A stretch of DNA of 64,000 bases from Paenibacillus sp. SY21-1 (GTDB lineage: Bacteria; Bacillota; Bacilli; Paenibacillales; Paenibacillaceae): the NCBI RefSeq assembly GCF_005222705.1, contig NZ_STGF01000003.1, positions 1-64,000 on the forward strand, written 5' to 3'. A model generated the notes under the pieces. That model was not told where the DNA came from and searched no databases. It saw only the letters and a program-made list of their open reading frames with translations. Shown here one piece after another: positions 1 to 7,049 of the stretch; position 1 is the stretch's first letter; every line of letters begins with the position of its first letter. Position numbers and translations under genes: made by a program.

Positions 1-112
1 GACTTCCTTCAGATTCCACCTCACGATGGACACCTTTGTCTTAAGCTATGGCTACTACTGCCTTCGCCATTCGGGACTTGAACCCTAGAGATAGCGCCCA
101 TGCTGGGCGCAC
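1..112 (-). mobile_element. Group IIC intron, 5' end (partial, runs off left edge)
   Basis: Read on the minus strand from 112, the sequence begins GTGCGCCCAGCATGGGCGCT and continues with AGGGTTCAAGTCCCGAA, GAAGGCAGTAGTAGC, TTAAGACAAAGGTGTCC and TGGAATCTGAAGGAAG. This order and wording match domain I of bacterial group II introns of the class C type, such as the Oceanobacillus iheyensis intron (recognised from memory). Only the first 112 nt are in the window; the reverse transcriptase ORF and domains V-VI would lie to the left. The intron starts directly after the T-tract of the permease terminator, the insertion site preferred by class C introns. Confidence 0.85.
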
Positions 113-113
113 T

Positions 114-147
114 AAAAAAAGCAGCAACGCCGGTCCAGCGCTGCTGC
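114..147 (-). terminator. Rho-independent terminator of the purine permease
   Basis: On the minus strand a GC-rich hairpin (arms AGCAGCAGCGC and GCGTTGCTGC around TGGACCG) is followed by seven T. It lies about 60 nt after the stop of the permease. The group II intron begins one base after the T-tract. Confidence 0.85.
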
Positions 148-207
148 TTGTTTGATTCATCCTCCGATCAGGCAACCTGCCCGAACAGCCTTGCCCACAT
201 GCTTAAT

Positions 208-1593
208 TTAATGTCCGCCCATAAACCCGTAACGGTAAACAATAAGCACAGCAAGCACCCACATCAGCCAGTGTACCTTGTATTTGCCCTTGCCGGCCGC
301 ATTCGCGACAGATGCCAGGACAACATACGATACGATGCCGAACGAAATGCCGTTGGCGATGTTGTACGTAAACGGCATAAGCGCCAGCGTGAAAAACGAA
401 GGAATGGCGTAGACCATATCCGAGAAATCGATCTCCTTGACCGACTGCATCATGAGGACGCCGACGATAATGAGCGCTGCGGCTGTAGCCGAGCCCGGCA
501 CCAGCGCCACAAGCGGCGACAGGAAAATCGCAAGCAGGAAGCATATGCCGGTCGTTACGGCAGTCAGACCTGTACGGCCGCCCTGCGCAATGCCTGCGGA
601 GCTTTCAACATACGCGGTTACTGTGCTCGTGCCAAGCACCGCGCCGCCGCTTACGCCAATCGCATCCACGAACATCGCCTTGCCGATGCGTTTCTTGCCT
701 TCTTCCGGATTTTTCATGTAACCAGCGCGATTCGCCGTACCAACCAGCGTACCGAACGTGTCGAACAGCTCAACGAACGTGAAGGTCAGAATGACGGTAA
801 TCAAACCAACCTCGAAAACGCCCGCAAAGTCAAAATGGAAGAAATTCAGCTTTGAGAAATCCGGAGCCCATGTCTGTCCGCTCAAAGCCTCTTTAGCGTC
901 TACATGCCCTGTCAGCAAAGCAATGATCGTTGTTCCCAAAATGCCGAACAGAATGGCGCCGGGCACGCGAAGCACCATCAGAATCGCGATCAGGAACAGG
1001 GCGATCACGGTGAACAGCACCGTTTCATTGCTGAAGCTGCCCAGCTGGATAACGGTCTCGTTGCCCGTCACCGGCGTAAATTGAAAAGCTTTGATGTCAT
1101 TGAAGCTGGACACCGCAATCGTCATCAGTCCGCTGTTTTTCAGACCGATAATGGCGATAAACAAGCCGATGCCGACTGTAATCGCATGCTTCAGGCTATC
1201 GGGAACGGCCGTAATCAGCATTTGGCGAATTTGCGTCACTGTCAGAATTATAAAGATAATCCCCGAAATAAATACCGCAGTCAGTCCCATTGCCGGGCTG
1301 ATCGGGGTATCCGTCGCCATCGAGGCGACAATAACGGAAGCGAAATAGGCGTTAAGCCCCATCCCTGGAGCCAACGCGACCGGGAAATTGACGAACAATC
1401 CCATCGCAATTGTAAAAATGCCCGCCGCAAGGGCGGTCGCCAGAAATACCGCCGTCCAATCTAGTCCGGCCGGAGTCAGAATAAGCGGATTGACGGCAAG
1501 GATGTAAGCCATCGTCATGAAAGTCGTTAGCCCCGCCATAATTTCTGTCCTGACATTTGTTCCATGTTCCTTTAACTTAAAGAAACGCTCCAT
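208..1593 (-). CDS. pbuG: NCS2 family guanine/hypoxanthine permease
   Basis: A 461-aa polytopic membrane protein that imports purine bases (guanine/hypoxanthine) by proton symport; this is known for the AzgA-like NCS2 family. The N-terminus reads MERFFKLKEHGTN, followed by EIMAGLTTFMTMAYILAVNP, the usual family opening. GMGLNAYFA and GTSTVTAYVESSAGI are the conserved NCS2 signature helices. An upstream in-frame extension was rejected because ATG 1593 has a TAGGGAGGTT ribosome binding site and the upstream part is the riboswitch/terminator leader. A purine riboswitch in the leader supports a purine substrate. The symbol pbuG is used by similarity; a pbuO-type paralogue cannot be excluded. Confidence 0.9.
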   Translation of the reverse strand: MERFFKLKEHGTNVRTEIMAGLTTFMTMAYILAVNPLILTPAGLDWTAVFLATALAAGIFTIAMGLFVNFPVALAPGMGLNAYFASVIVASMATDTPISPAMGLTAVFISGIIFIILTVTQIRQMLITAVPDSLKHAITVGIGLFIAIIGLKNSGLMTIAVSSFNDIKAFQFTPVTGNETVIQLGSFSNETVLFTVIALFLIAILMVLRVPGAILFGILGTTIIALLTGHVDAKEALSGQTWAPDFSKLNFFHFDFAGVFEVGLITVILTFTFVELFDTFGTLVGTANRAGYMKNPEEGKKRIGKAMFVDAIGVSGGAVLGTSTVTAYVESSAGIAQGGRTGLTAVTTGICFLLAIFLSPLVALVPGSATAAALIIVGVLMMQSVKEIDFSDMVYAIPSFFTLALMPFTYNIANGISFGIVSYVVLASVANAAGKGKYKVHWLMWVLAVLIVYRYGFMGGH

Positions 1594-1633
1594 ATCCAAT
1601 AACCTCCCTAAATAATGGTGGAACAAACAAAGA

Positions 1634-1672
1634 AGCCTGGATGTCCATGCGTAATCGCATTTCGCCCAGGCT
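1634..1672 (-). terminator. Riboswitch-controlled terminator hairpin upstream of pbuG
   Basis: On the minus strand AGCCTGG and CCAGGCT form a stem enclosing an inner hairpin (ATGCG...CGCAT), followed by TTCTTTGTTTG. It sits between the purine aptamer and the pbuG ribosome binding site, where the expression platform of a transcription-attenuating riboswitch is expected. The T-tract is weak. Confidence 0.65.
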
Positions 1673-1727
1673 CTGCAAAAATGAAGCATGCGAACGCCGC
1701 AGGACCGTTGCGGACATCGCTCTTCAA

Positions 1728-1795
1728 TTTCGTAGCCAGGTCATTTACGGTGACCGAGTAGAGACTCTCAAGCCGATTCTTGAGATTATACGAAA
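1728..1795 (-). ncRNA. Purine riboswitch aptamer (guanine-type)
   Basis: The minus strand shows P1 (TTTCGTA / TACGAAA), P2 (TCTCAAG / CTTGAGA), the J2/3 core GTCTCTAC, and P3 with the invariant loop CCGTAAA (GGTCA / TGACC). J3/1 reads GGCTACG, placing C at the position that pairs with guanine/hypoxanthine (C74 in xpt numbering); an adenine aptamer would have U. Two departures from consensus: the P2 loop is AATCGG (one base short of AATATGG), and J3/1 has G instead of A before C74. The aptamer precedes a purine permease, as expected. Confidence 0.88.
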
Positions 1796-1822
1796 ATATG
1801 CATTTGTTGTTTTATGATTTTC

Positions 1823-1851
1823 ATTGTAAAGAGCGCTATGGATAGTGTCAA
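1823..1851 (-). promoter_or_regulatory. Sigma-A promoter of the pbuG riboswitch transcript
   Basis: On the minus strand there is TTGACA (1846-1851), a 17-bp spacer and TACAAT (1823-1828). The start of transcription would fall near 1816, about 20 nt before the aptamer. Confidence 0.85.
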
Positions 1852-1975
1852 CAGTTTTTACGAACGTTTTTCCAGCATATACAAAAATCATTCGGATACC
1901 CCCCGCCTTCCGCTGCAAAATTAAAGTTCCGATCTGTTCCCGCGACACCAAAATAGGTTCTCCGCTTCTGGAGCG

Positions 1976-2123
1976 TGTGGAAAAGCCCCTCTGTATTTAA
2001 TCACATGTGCGTAACACTATCCTCTGTCATTATCCACATAGTTGTACACATCCTACACACATATAATCAAAATCCTGTGCATAATTCAGTGGAAACAGTG
2101 GATAACCCTTTGATTTATACACA
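1976..2123. promoter_or_regulatory. Cluster of DnaA-box-like 9-mers
   Basis: Within 148 bp lie TTATCCACA (2030-2038, perfect), TGTGCATAA (2076-2084, i.e. TTATGCACA on the minus strand), AGTGGATAA (2097-2105, 8/9 to the box on the minus strand), TTATACACA (2115-2123), TGTGGAAAA (1976-1984, i.e. TTTTCCACA) and the weaker TTGTACACA (2042-2050). The region is AT-rich and between genes. It is not next to dnaA, so it is more likely a titration or regulatory cluster than oriC (inference). Confidence 0.6.
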
Positions 2124-2170
2124 TTCCAATAATCACGAATATTTTTTACTGGTTGAGCAACGAGGGGGGA

Positions 2171-2199
2171 TTGACATACAACTTGAATCGGTTTATCTT
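2171..2199 (+). promoter_or_regulatory. Sigma-A promoter of padR-CPBP operon
   Basis: TTGACA at 2171-2176, 17-bp spacer, TATCTT at 2194-2199. It points to the padR gene starting at 2252. Confidence 0.7.
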
Positions 2200-2214
2200 A
2201 TATATATCAAATGG

Positions 2215-2233
2215 ATATATCTTTTAGATATAT
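2215..2233. promoter_or_regulatory. Palindromic operator, probably PadR autoregulation
   Basis: ATATATC-TTTTA-GATATAT is a perfect 7-bp inverted repeat with a 5-bp centre, just downstream of the promoter and 18 bp before padR. Self-repression through such AT-rich palindromes is common in the PadR family; the link here is an inference from position. Confidence 0.6.
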
Positions 2234-2251
2234 TGCAAAGGAGCCGGTATA

Positions 2252-2776
2252 ATGATTGAGCTTGTAACGCTTGGAATGCTTATGCAAGGCCGAATGAGCG
2301 GCTACGATATTAAGAAGATAACGGAGCAGACGATCGGCATTTTTTACAAAATGAGCTATGGCAGCCTTTATCCGGCTTTGAAGCGTCTCGTGGAAGAGAA
2401 CTATGTAACGGAAGAGGAAACGAACGACAGCAAGAACAAAAAGCTGTACGCCGTTACCGAAAAGGGGCAGCGGCATTTCATCGAGTGGCTGCGGGAGCCG
2501 TTAAAGGCGAACAAACGGGAATATATGGTGAAAATTTTTTTCTACGACTATTTGGACGAAGAAACGCGGCTTCGCAACATTGGCGATTATCAGCGCCAGA
2601 TAGCGCGGCAATTGGAGCAGATGAACGCGGTTCAAGCAGTCGTATCCAAGGAGCTGGAGCAGCTTGAGCACAAGGAAAGCTACTACTATCGCGTCTCGAC
2701 GATGCATTACGGCTTGAATTTTTTCCATATGGAGAATGAATGGCTTAAACAAATTATGAACAAAAAGGAGTTTTAA
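2252..2776 (+). CDS. PadR family transcriptional regulator
   Basis: A 174-aa regulator. The N-terminal winged helix (about residues 1-80) shows the PadR hallmarks LGMLMQGRMSGYDIKK, FYKMSYGSLYPALKRL and KKLYAVTEKGQ. The rest is a helical Vir_act_alpha_C-type dimerisation segment. It starts at ATG after AAAGGAG. It is followed one base later by a CPBP-family membrane protease gene, so the two form an operon that the regulator probably represses in response to an unknown ligand or membrane stress (inference). Confidence 0.9.
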   Translation: MIELVTLGMLMQGRMSGYDIKKITEQTIGIFYKMSYGSLYPALKRLVEENYVTEEETNDSKNKKLYAVTEKGQRHFIEWLREPLKANKREYMVKIFFYDYLDEETRLRNIGDYQRQIARQLEQMNAVQAVVSKELEQLEHKESYYYRVSTMHYGLNFFHMENEWLKQIMNKKEF

Positions 2777-2777
2777 T

Positions 2778-3536
2778 ATGCAAACGCCAAACGAGACAAC
2801 CTTCAAACGACCTTATCTCCTGCTAGTCCTCATCGAGCTTGCTCTGATCGTATGCGTGGCCGGCGGAAGCGCTTATGCCTCGATTGCCGAAATCGCGCAT
2901 CCGCTGGCTCCGTTCCTGGGATTTGTGCCGATTGCCCTGTTTCTGCTCATCTATCTCTCCGTGACCAAACGATGGTCCACATTCTATTTCACCGGCATCG
3001 GGCGTCTGACAGGCAGACAGTGGCTTCAATACCTGCCGCTGCTCCTCATTCTGATCGTGCTGCTCATCGGCAACAAAGGCTTTCAAGCGCAGCCGGTCTC
3101 CTATTTTGTCTATATGCTGCTCTCCCAGCTGCTGCTGGTCGGCTTCGTTGAGGAAGTTTTATTTCGCGGAATGATTCTGAAGGCGTTTATGCAAAAGGGG
3201 AAAATGACTGCCATTGCCGTATCCAGCATCCTGTTCGGCATAACCCATGCGCTGCAGGCTCTTGGCGGACAATCGCTGGCCGATACATGGCTTCAGATCG
3301 TCTACGCTCTGATTCTTGGTTTGGTGCTTGCCCTTCTGGTAGCCAACAATCGCGCCATTCTGCTTACCGTCATGTTCCATGGACTGCATAATTTCATTAA
3401 TTTCACAGGCCACACGCCAAGCACTCATAGGTATGATTATATCGTCCTTGCCATTCTGGTCGCGCAATTGGTCTGGCTGCTGTCGTCGGGCCGCAGCGAC
3501 ACGACTGCGGAGCGGTCTCGCGAACGCTTTGCCTAA
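2778..3536 (+). CDS. CPBP family intramembrane glutamic endopeptidase
   Basis: A 252-aa polytopic membrane protein of the CPBP (Abi/Rce1-like) family. The conserved motifs are EEVLFRG (residues 125-131), a histidine in GITHAL (H157) and the HGLHN motif (H201, H204, N205). These acidic and histidine residues form the active site in Rce1-type proteases. Family members process prenylated proteins, bacteriocins or anti-sigma factors; the substrate here is unknown. It is translated with the PadR gene one base upstream (AAAGGAG within the end of padR). Its TAA overlaps the TAG of the convergent merR gene. Confidence 0.87.
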   Translation: MQTPNETTFKRPYLLLVLIELALIVCVAGGSAYASIAEIAHPLAPFLGFVPIALFLLIYLSVTKRWSTFYFTGIGRLTGRQWLQYLPLLLILIVLLIGNKGFQAQPVSYFVYMLLSQLLLVGFVEEVLFRGMILKAFMQKGKMTAIAVSSILFGITHALQALGGQSLADTWLQIVYALILGLVLALLVANNRAILLTVMFHGLHNFINFTGHTPSTHRYDYIVLAILVAQLVWLLSSGRSDTTAERSRERFA

Positions 3537-4024
3537 GAAGGCGGCGGATTGTCCGAATGCCATGCAAAGTAACTTAATTCAGCGGAAGAAGCCGTTGTTC
3601 TCCTTGTTTCCTCCCTGGATTTTGCCGTTTCTCCGTTATTGCCATCCGTCTGGCAATCTCCCCGATAATCCCCCTCCGCCAGCTTCAAATCGATAAAATC
3701 GACAACCTGCTGAAGCGAGGCTATTTGGCTTAAAATCGTTTCCCTATGGCTTCTCAGACGTTCAACCAGCTCTGGATATTCGGCCGGATCCGTACCCGCT
3801 CCAACCGCAAGAAACGGCTTCATTTGGTCTAGCGGCATTCCTGTTTTTTTCAGACATGCAATCAGACGGAGCGTGTCGAGATCCTCCTGCCGATAAACCC
3901 TGTGGCCGTTTTCCTTGCGCTCCGCCCTCGCCAGCAGCGATATTTTTTCGTAGTAGCGAATCGTATCCTGGGAGACGCCGGTAGACATGGCTGCTTGCTT
4001 GATTGTAAAGCTTTTCTCTTCCAT
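3533..4024 (-). CDS. MerR family transcriptional regulator
   Basis: A 163-aa MerR-type regulator. The N-terminus has FTIKQAAMSTGVSQDTIRYY (helix-turn-helix), then the wing and EDLDTLRLIACLKKTGMPL, followed by a coiled-coil dimerisation helix ending near VVDFIDLKLAEGDY. ATG 4024 has AGGAGGAGGA; the longer in-frame start is inside the promoter region. The last ~40 residues are an unusual hydrophilic Ser/Thr/Asn-rich tail that runs to the stop overlapping the CPBP gene, as if the original stop was lost. It is divergent from an SDR gene, and both promoters have the 19-bp spacing typical of MerR control. It lacks the Cys pattern of metal sensors, resembling AdhR/YhdM-type members. Confidence 0.9.
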   Translation of the reverse strand: MEEKSFTIKQAAMSTGVSQDTIRYYEKISLLARAERKENGHRVYRQEDLDTLRLIACLKKTGMPLDQMKPFLAVGAGTDPAEYPELVERLRSHRETILSQIASLQQVVDFIDLKLAEGDYRGDCQTDGNNGETAKSREETRRTTASSAELSYFAWHSDNPPPS

Positions 4025-4055
4025 GTGTCCTCCTCCTGCAACCCGTTTTGTGTGC

Positions 4056-4086
4056 ATTATACATCTTGGAGTTAACTTCAAGTCAA
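4056..4086 (-). promoter_or_regulatory. MerR-type promoter and operator of the merR gene
   Basis: On the minus strand TTGACT and TATAAT are separated by 19 bp that contain the imperfect palindrome CTTGAAGTTAACTCCAAG. Overlong spacers holding a dyad are the hallmark of MerR-regulated promoters. Confidence 0.8.
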
Positions 4087-4123
4087 GCTCCTTTTTATAT
4101 TAAATCCTGCAATCGATCACCGC

Positions 4124-4154
4124 TTGACTTGGAGTCGACTCCAAGTTATACAAT
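4124..4154 (+). promoter_or_regulatory. MerR-type promoter and operator of the SDR gene
   Basis: TTGACT (4124-4129) and TACAAT (4149-4154) with a 19-bp spacer. A perfect 20-bp palindrome ACTTGGAGTCGACTCCAAGT occupies 4127-4146. It shares CTTGGAGT with the operator in the divergent merR promoter. Confidence 0.88.
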
Positions 4155-4197
4155 TTGCGCAAGCCGGGGACGTCACCCCTATGAGGAGGAATGAGCC

Positions 4198-5067
4198 ATG
4201 ACCGCACAACAACAAGAAAAAACGGTAATGATAACGGGCGCAAGCTCAGGAATTGGTCTGGAGCTAACCCGAAAATGGCTAGAAGAGGGTTGGAATGTCA
4301 TTGCCTTAAACCGCTCCGATTTTCCGTCTGAGGATCAATCGCTTAAGCAAGCGTTCCTCACTCGACGACTTCGCCCGTACAGAACATCCGATCTTGCGGA
4401 TTTTTCCAGCCTTAGCCAAACATTGAACGAAATCAAGAGCAAGGAGCGGCGGATCGATATTCTGTTCAACAATGCCGGAGGAAGCTTCCACGAGCTGAGC
4501 TATTCGCGGCAAGGGCGCGAGAAGCATTATGACCTGATGACCGCGGCCCCTTACATTACGATAATGGCATTAAAGGAGCTGCTTATGAACGGTGAACACA
4601 AAACGGTTATTAACACTTCGTCTGCCGCCATCAAGTATACCAAAGAGCTGTCTGTCGAAATGCTGGAGAGGCCAACCTCCTTTCGCAAGCTGCTTGGTCC
4701 TTATGCAGCCTCCAAGCTTGCGCTTTCCCTTTGGACGCAGGATGTAGCGCCGAAGCTTGCCGAAGAGGGCATTTTCATTCGCAGTGTTGATCCCGGCGGC
4801 AACAACACGCTGAGAAAAGGGAAAAATGCCGGTCTGCCGTTGCTGATTAAACCGCTGATGAAGCTTTTTTTCCCGCCTCCCACCCATGGAGCCGGCTTGC
4901 TCTACGAAGGCGCGATCGGGCTTCATCGGCAAGAGACGGGGGTATATTTGCAGAAAAACAAAATCACGGCCCTGCCCTTTCAAGAACGTGCAGCAGCCGT
5001 TAGCGCGAGGATTCATGCCATTTACGAGCTGGAGTACCTGCCTATCGCTTCTTCTAAACAAGCGTAA
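4198..5067 (+). CDS. Short-chain dehydrogenase/reductase (SDR)
   Basis: A 289-aa classical-type SDR. The Rossmann cofactor motif TGASSGIG is at residues 13-20, NNAG at 91-94, the catalytic serine is in NTSSAA (about 141-142), and YAASK gives Y169 and K173. Such enzymes use NAD(P)H to reduce or oxidise small carbonyl or alcohol compounds; the substrate cannot be read from sequence. It starts at ATG after ATGAGGAGGAATGAGCC. Transcription is most likely activated by the divergent MerR regulator, which suggests an inducible stress or detoxification role (inference). Confidence 0.9.
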   Translation: MTAQQQEKTVMITGASSGIGLELTRKWLEEGWNVIALNRSDFPSEDQSLKQAFLTRRLRPYRTSDLADFSSLSQTLNEIKSKERRIDILFNNAGGSFHELSYSRQGREKHYDLMTAAPYITIMALKELLMNGEHKTVINTSSAAIKYTKELSVEMLERPTSFRKLLGPYAASKLALSLWTQDVAPKLAEEGIFIRSVDPGGNNTLRKGKNAGLPLLIKPLMKLFFPPPTHGAGLLYEGAIGLHRQETGVYLQKNKITALPFQERAAAVSARIHAIYELEYLPIASSKQA

Positions 5068-5170
5068 CGGCTGACGCCTCCCTCTAACGGCAAGGCCAAC
5101 GTTTCGCGTTGAGATTTAAGCCGTTTCGTTTATTAGTGAAAAACCTTTAAGTCCTTATATTGCAAAAAAA

Positions 5171-5216
5171 GCTTCCATCCGGTTTGCGGCTTTTGGCAAA
5201 CGGATGGAAGCTTTTT
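5171..5216. terminator. Bidirectional terminator between SDR and NAD(P)-binding genes
   Basis: GCTTCCATCCG-TTTGC pairs with GCAAA-CGGATGGAAGC; there is an A-tract on the left and TTTTTT on the right. It serves the plus-strand SDR gene and, through the A-tract, the minus-strand gene ending at 5251. Confidence 0.9.
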
Positions 5217-5250
5217 TCGATGCACGTAGGTGCTGTCGGCGCTATGTTGA

Positions 5251-5889
5251 TCAGTCGGAGACAGTGAAACGGCTGCGGTTGATGGTAGGCGTTTCGATTT
5301 CGTTCAGAATGGCAACGGCCAGCGTGCCATTGGTGGTGTGCGACTTGCCGTCGGCTGCGGTCAGCAGATGATCCTTGCCTATAACCGGATTGCTGCTTTC
5401 GCCCTCCAGAAACTCTGCGGAAGGCGATACGCCTACCCAATCCACATTGTCTACGCTGCGCAGAAACTCCAGCTGCTTGAACTGATTCACCGGAATAGAA
5501 ATCCACGCTTCAGCTTCAGGCAAGCTCTTCAGCGTTTCTACGAAAGGCTGCTCGTTAGCATCCAACAGGCTGCCTGCCCCCAGAATAAAGAACAAACGCG
5601 GCTGCAAGGTTTCACGGAACTGAGCGATCAGCTTGGCAGTCAAGTCAACATGCAGATAAGCTTTAGAAGGCTCTGTCGCAAAAGCGTTGATCACAACATC
5701 AAATCCGGCAAGATCGTCACGCTGCAGCTCAAACGCATCCTTGACCAGCAGGCTCGCATCATTGCCCAACGCTTCCTTGGCGCGTTCCGCGTTGCGCACG
5801 ATTCCCGTAGCTTCATGTCCGCGTTTTACGGCTTCCTTATAAATGGCACTTCCTGCTGTACCTGCTGCTCCGATAATGGCTAGTTTCAT
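5251..5889 (-). CDS. NAD(P)-binding (NmrA/YwnB-like) oxidoreductase family protein
   Basis: A 212-aa protein with an N-terminal Rossmann motif MKLAIIGAAGTAGSAI and the layout of atypical SDRs (NmrA/BVR-B/YwnB group): INAFATEP, then FILGAGSLLD and a C-terminal FTVSD. ATG 5889 has AAAGGAGAC; an upstream ATG lacks a site. The exact activity is unknown; relatives are quinone or flavin reductases or redox sensors. It lies 72 bp after the DsbA-like gene on the same strand, probably in one operon under the operator-bearing promoter near 6850, which points to thiol or electrophile stress (inference). Confidence 0.85.
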   Translation of the reverse strand: MKLAIIGAAGTAGSAIYKEAVKRGHEATGIVRNAERAKEALGNDASLLVKDAFELQRDDLAGFDVVINAFATEPSKAYLHVDLTAKLIAQFRETLQPRLFFILGAGSLLDANEQPFVETLKSLPEAEAWISIPVNQFKQLEFLRSVDNVDWVGVSPSAEFLEGESSNPVIGKDHLLTAADGKSHTTNGTLAVAILNEIETPTINRSRFTVSD

Positions 5890-5961
5890 TGTAATGTCTC
5901 CTTTGGTTTTCAATTAGTAAGAATAAGGCATTGTCTGCAGCTGACTTCATTCGTATGATCG

Positions 5962-6675
5962 TCAGTTTACGGAGCATGAGCCATCGCCGCAGCCGTCAGC
6001 CCCGTCGCCAGCTCCGGGGGCGCCCAGCACCTGCAGTGAACGCGATTCTTCCCATGCCTTCTCTAATGTTTGCAGAAATGCGCCGCTGGATTGAGCTCCA
6101 GAAATGGCATACTTGCGGTCAATGACGAAAAACGGCACTCCCGTGACGCCCAACAAGCGTGCTTCTTCTTCATCCGCTCTCACCTGCGCAGCATAATCCT
6201 CGCTACTCAGCAGCCCGTCAACCTCGTCGCGCTCCAAGCCGATCTTTACGCCTAACTCCACAAGCGTCTCATGATCCCCCAGATGACGAGAATCGGTAAA
6301 ATACGCCTTGAACAGCTCCTCGGCCATTTGGTTCATCTTGCCTTGCTTTGACGCATAATGCGACAAGCGGTGAGCATCAAACGTATTCGTCAGCTGCAGG
6401 GTATCGAATTGAAACGTCAAGCCAGCTTCTTTTGCCTGAGCTCCAAGATTGTTATTCATGGAAATGGCTTGCTCACGGCTCATGCCGTATTTGGCGGACA
6501 GCATATCGTGAACGTCATGCTCGACTTTTCGTGGAGCGTTTGGATCAAGCTCAAAGCTTTTATAGACGACTTCGACATCATCCTTGTTTGAAAATTGCTC
6601 TAGCGCCGTTTCCAGACGTTGCTTGCCGATATAACAGAAAGGGCAGGCATAATCGGACCAAATTTCTACTTTCAT
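5962..6675 (-). CDS. DsbA family (FrnE-like) oxidoreductase
   Basis: A 237-aa thioredoxin-fold protein with the active site CPFC near the N-terminus (IWSDYACPFCYIGKQRLE) and the helical insertion typical of FrnE/2-hydroxychromene isomerase-like DsbA proteins. The cis-Pro loop reads GVTGVPFFVID. No signal peptide is visible, so it is cytoplasmic. ATG 6675 is preceded by GGGAG at 9 nt; a TTG two codons upstream is too close to that site. The C-terminus carries an extra Cys-containing tail (GCGDGSC), which could be a metal or redox motif. The probable partner is the adjacent NAD(P)-binding protein. Confidence 0.9.
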   Translation of the reverse strand: MKVEIWSDYACPFCYIGKQRLETALEQFSNKDDVEVVYKSFELDPNAPRKVEHDVHDMLSAKYGMSREQAISMNNNLGAQAKEAGLTFQFDTLQLTNTFDAHRLSHYASKQGKMNQMAEELFKAYFTDSRHLGDHETLVELGVKIGLERDEVDGLLSSEDYAAQVRADEEEARLLGVTGVPFFVIDRKYAISGAQSSGAFLQTLEKAWEESRSLQVLGAPGAGDGADGCGDGSCSVN

Positions 6676-6713
6676 ATTCAAAAGCTCCCTTCAACTATGG
6701 ATCTAGATTCAGA

Positions 6714-6736
6714 GTTGTAATCACTAAAGTTACAAC
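6714..6736. promoter_or_regulatory. Palindromic operator, copy 1 (upstream of DsbA-like gene)
   Basis: GTTGTAA and TTACAAC form a 7-bp inverted repeat with a 9-bp centre; written as GTAAT-N7-GTTAC it matches the dyad at 6837-6853. Confidence 0.6.
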
Positions 6737-6836
6737 GAGATTAAAAAAAAGAGGCAGTCTTATGCTTATTTAAAACGGACTTCTTCAAATCCCCCAGCAT
6801 TCTGCTGCTAATCTTCGTTGCCTAACGCCTCCCGAT

Positions 6837-6872
6837 GTAACCATTATAGTTACGACATGAGCCTTATGTCAA
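6837..6872 (-). promoter_or_regulatory. Sigma-A promoter with overlapping operator (copy 2)
   Basis: On the minus strand TTGACA (6867-6872), an 18-bp spacer and TATAAT (6843-6848). The dyad GTAAC-N7-GTTAC (6837-6853) covers the -10 box, a typical repressor position (MarR/HxlR-like, inference). It would drive the DsbA-like gene across a 160-nt leader. No regulator gene is adjacent. Confidence 0.75.
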
Positions 6873-6950
6873 GCAGATGGCCAAAAGATTGTTGAAGCGC
6901 AGGCACATCTTGCAGGCATCGGCATATTTGCCTAATTATAAGCAAGCAAT

Positions 6951-7004
6951 AAAAAATACTCCCTTCTATCCGCAAAAATAATGCGGGTAAAAGAGAGCAA
7001 TTTT
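6951..7004 (-). repeat. Degenerate copy of the guaA terminator hairpin
   Basis: The sequence TACTCCCTTCTAT-CCGCA...TGCGGGTAAAAGAGAG follows the hairpin at 16307-16361 downstream of guaA (TACTCCCTTCTAT-TTGCG...CGCAAATAAAAGAGAG). The inner stem differs on both sides in a compensating way. The next ~20 bases (ATTGTTGCAGGTAAAT) also match the guaA flank. Confidence 0.7.
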
Positions 7005-7049
7005 CGAGCTCCATTGTTGCAGGTAAATTGAATCCGTTGTCGACAAAGC

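Noticed and set aside
1745..1951. Small ORF across the riboswitch on the minus strand
   Set aside because: It overlaps the aptamer and promoter; its start is upstream of the promoter -35.
1976..2123. Chromosomal origin oriC
   Set aside because: dnaA, dnaN, rpmH or similar origin neighbours are absent, so the DnaA boxes are not taken as the origin.
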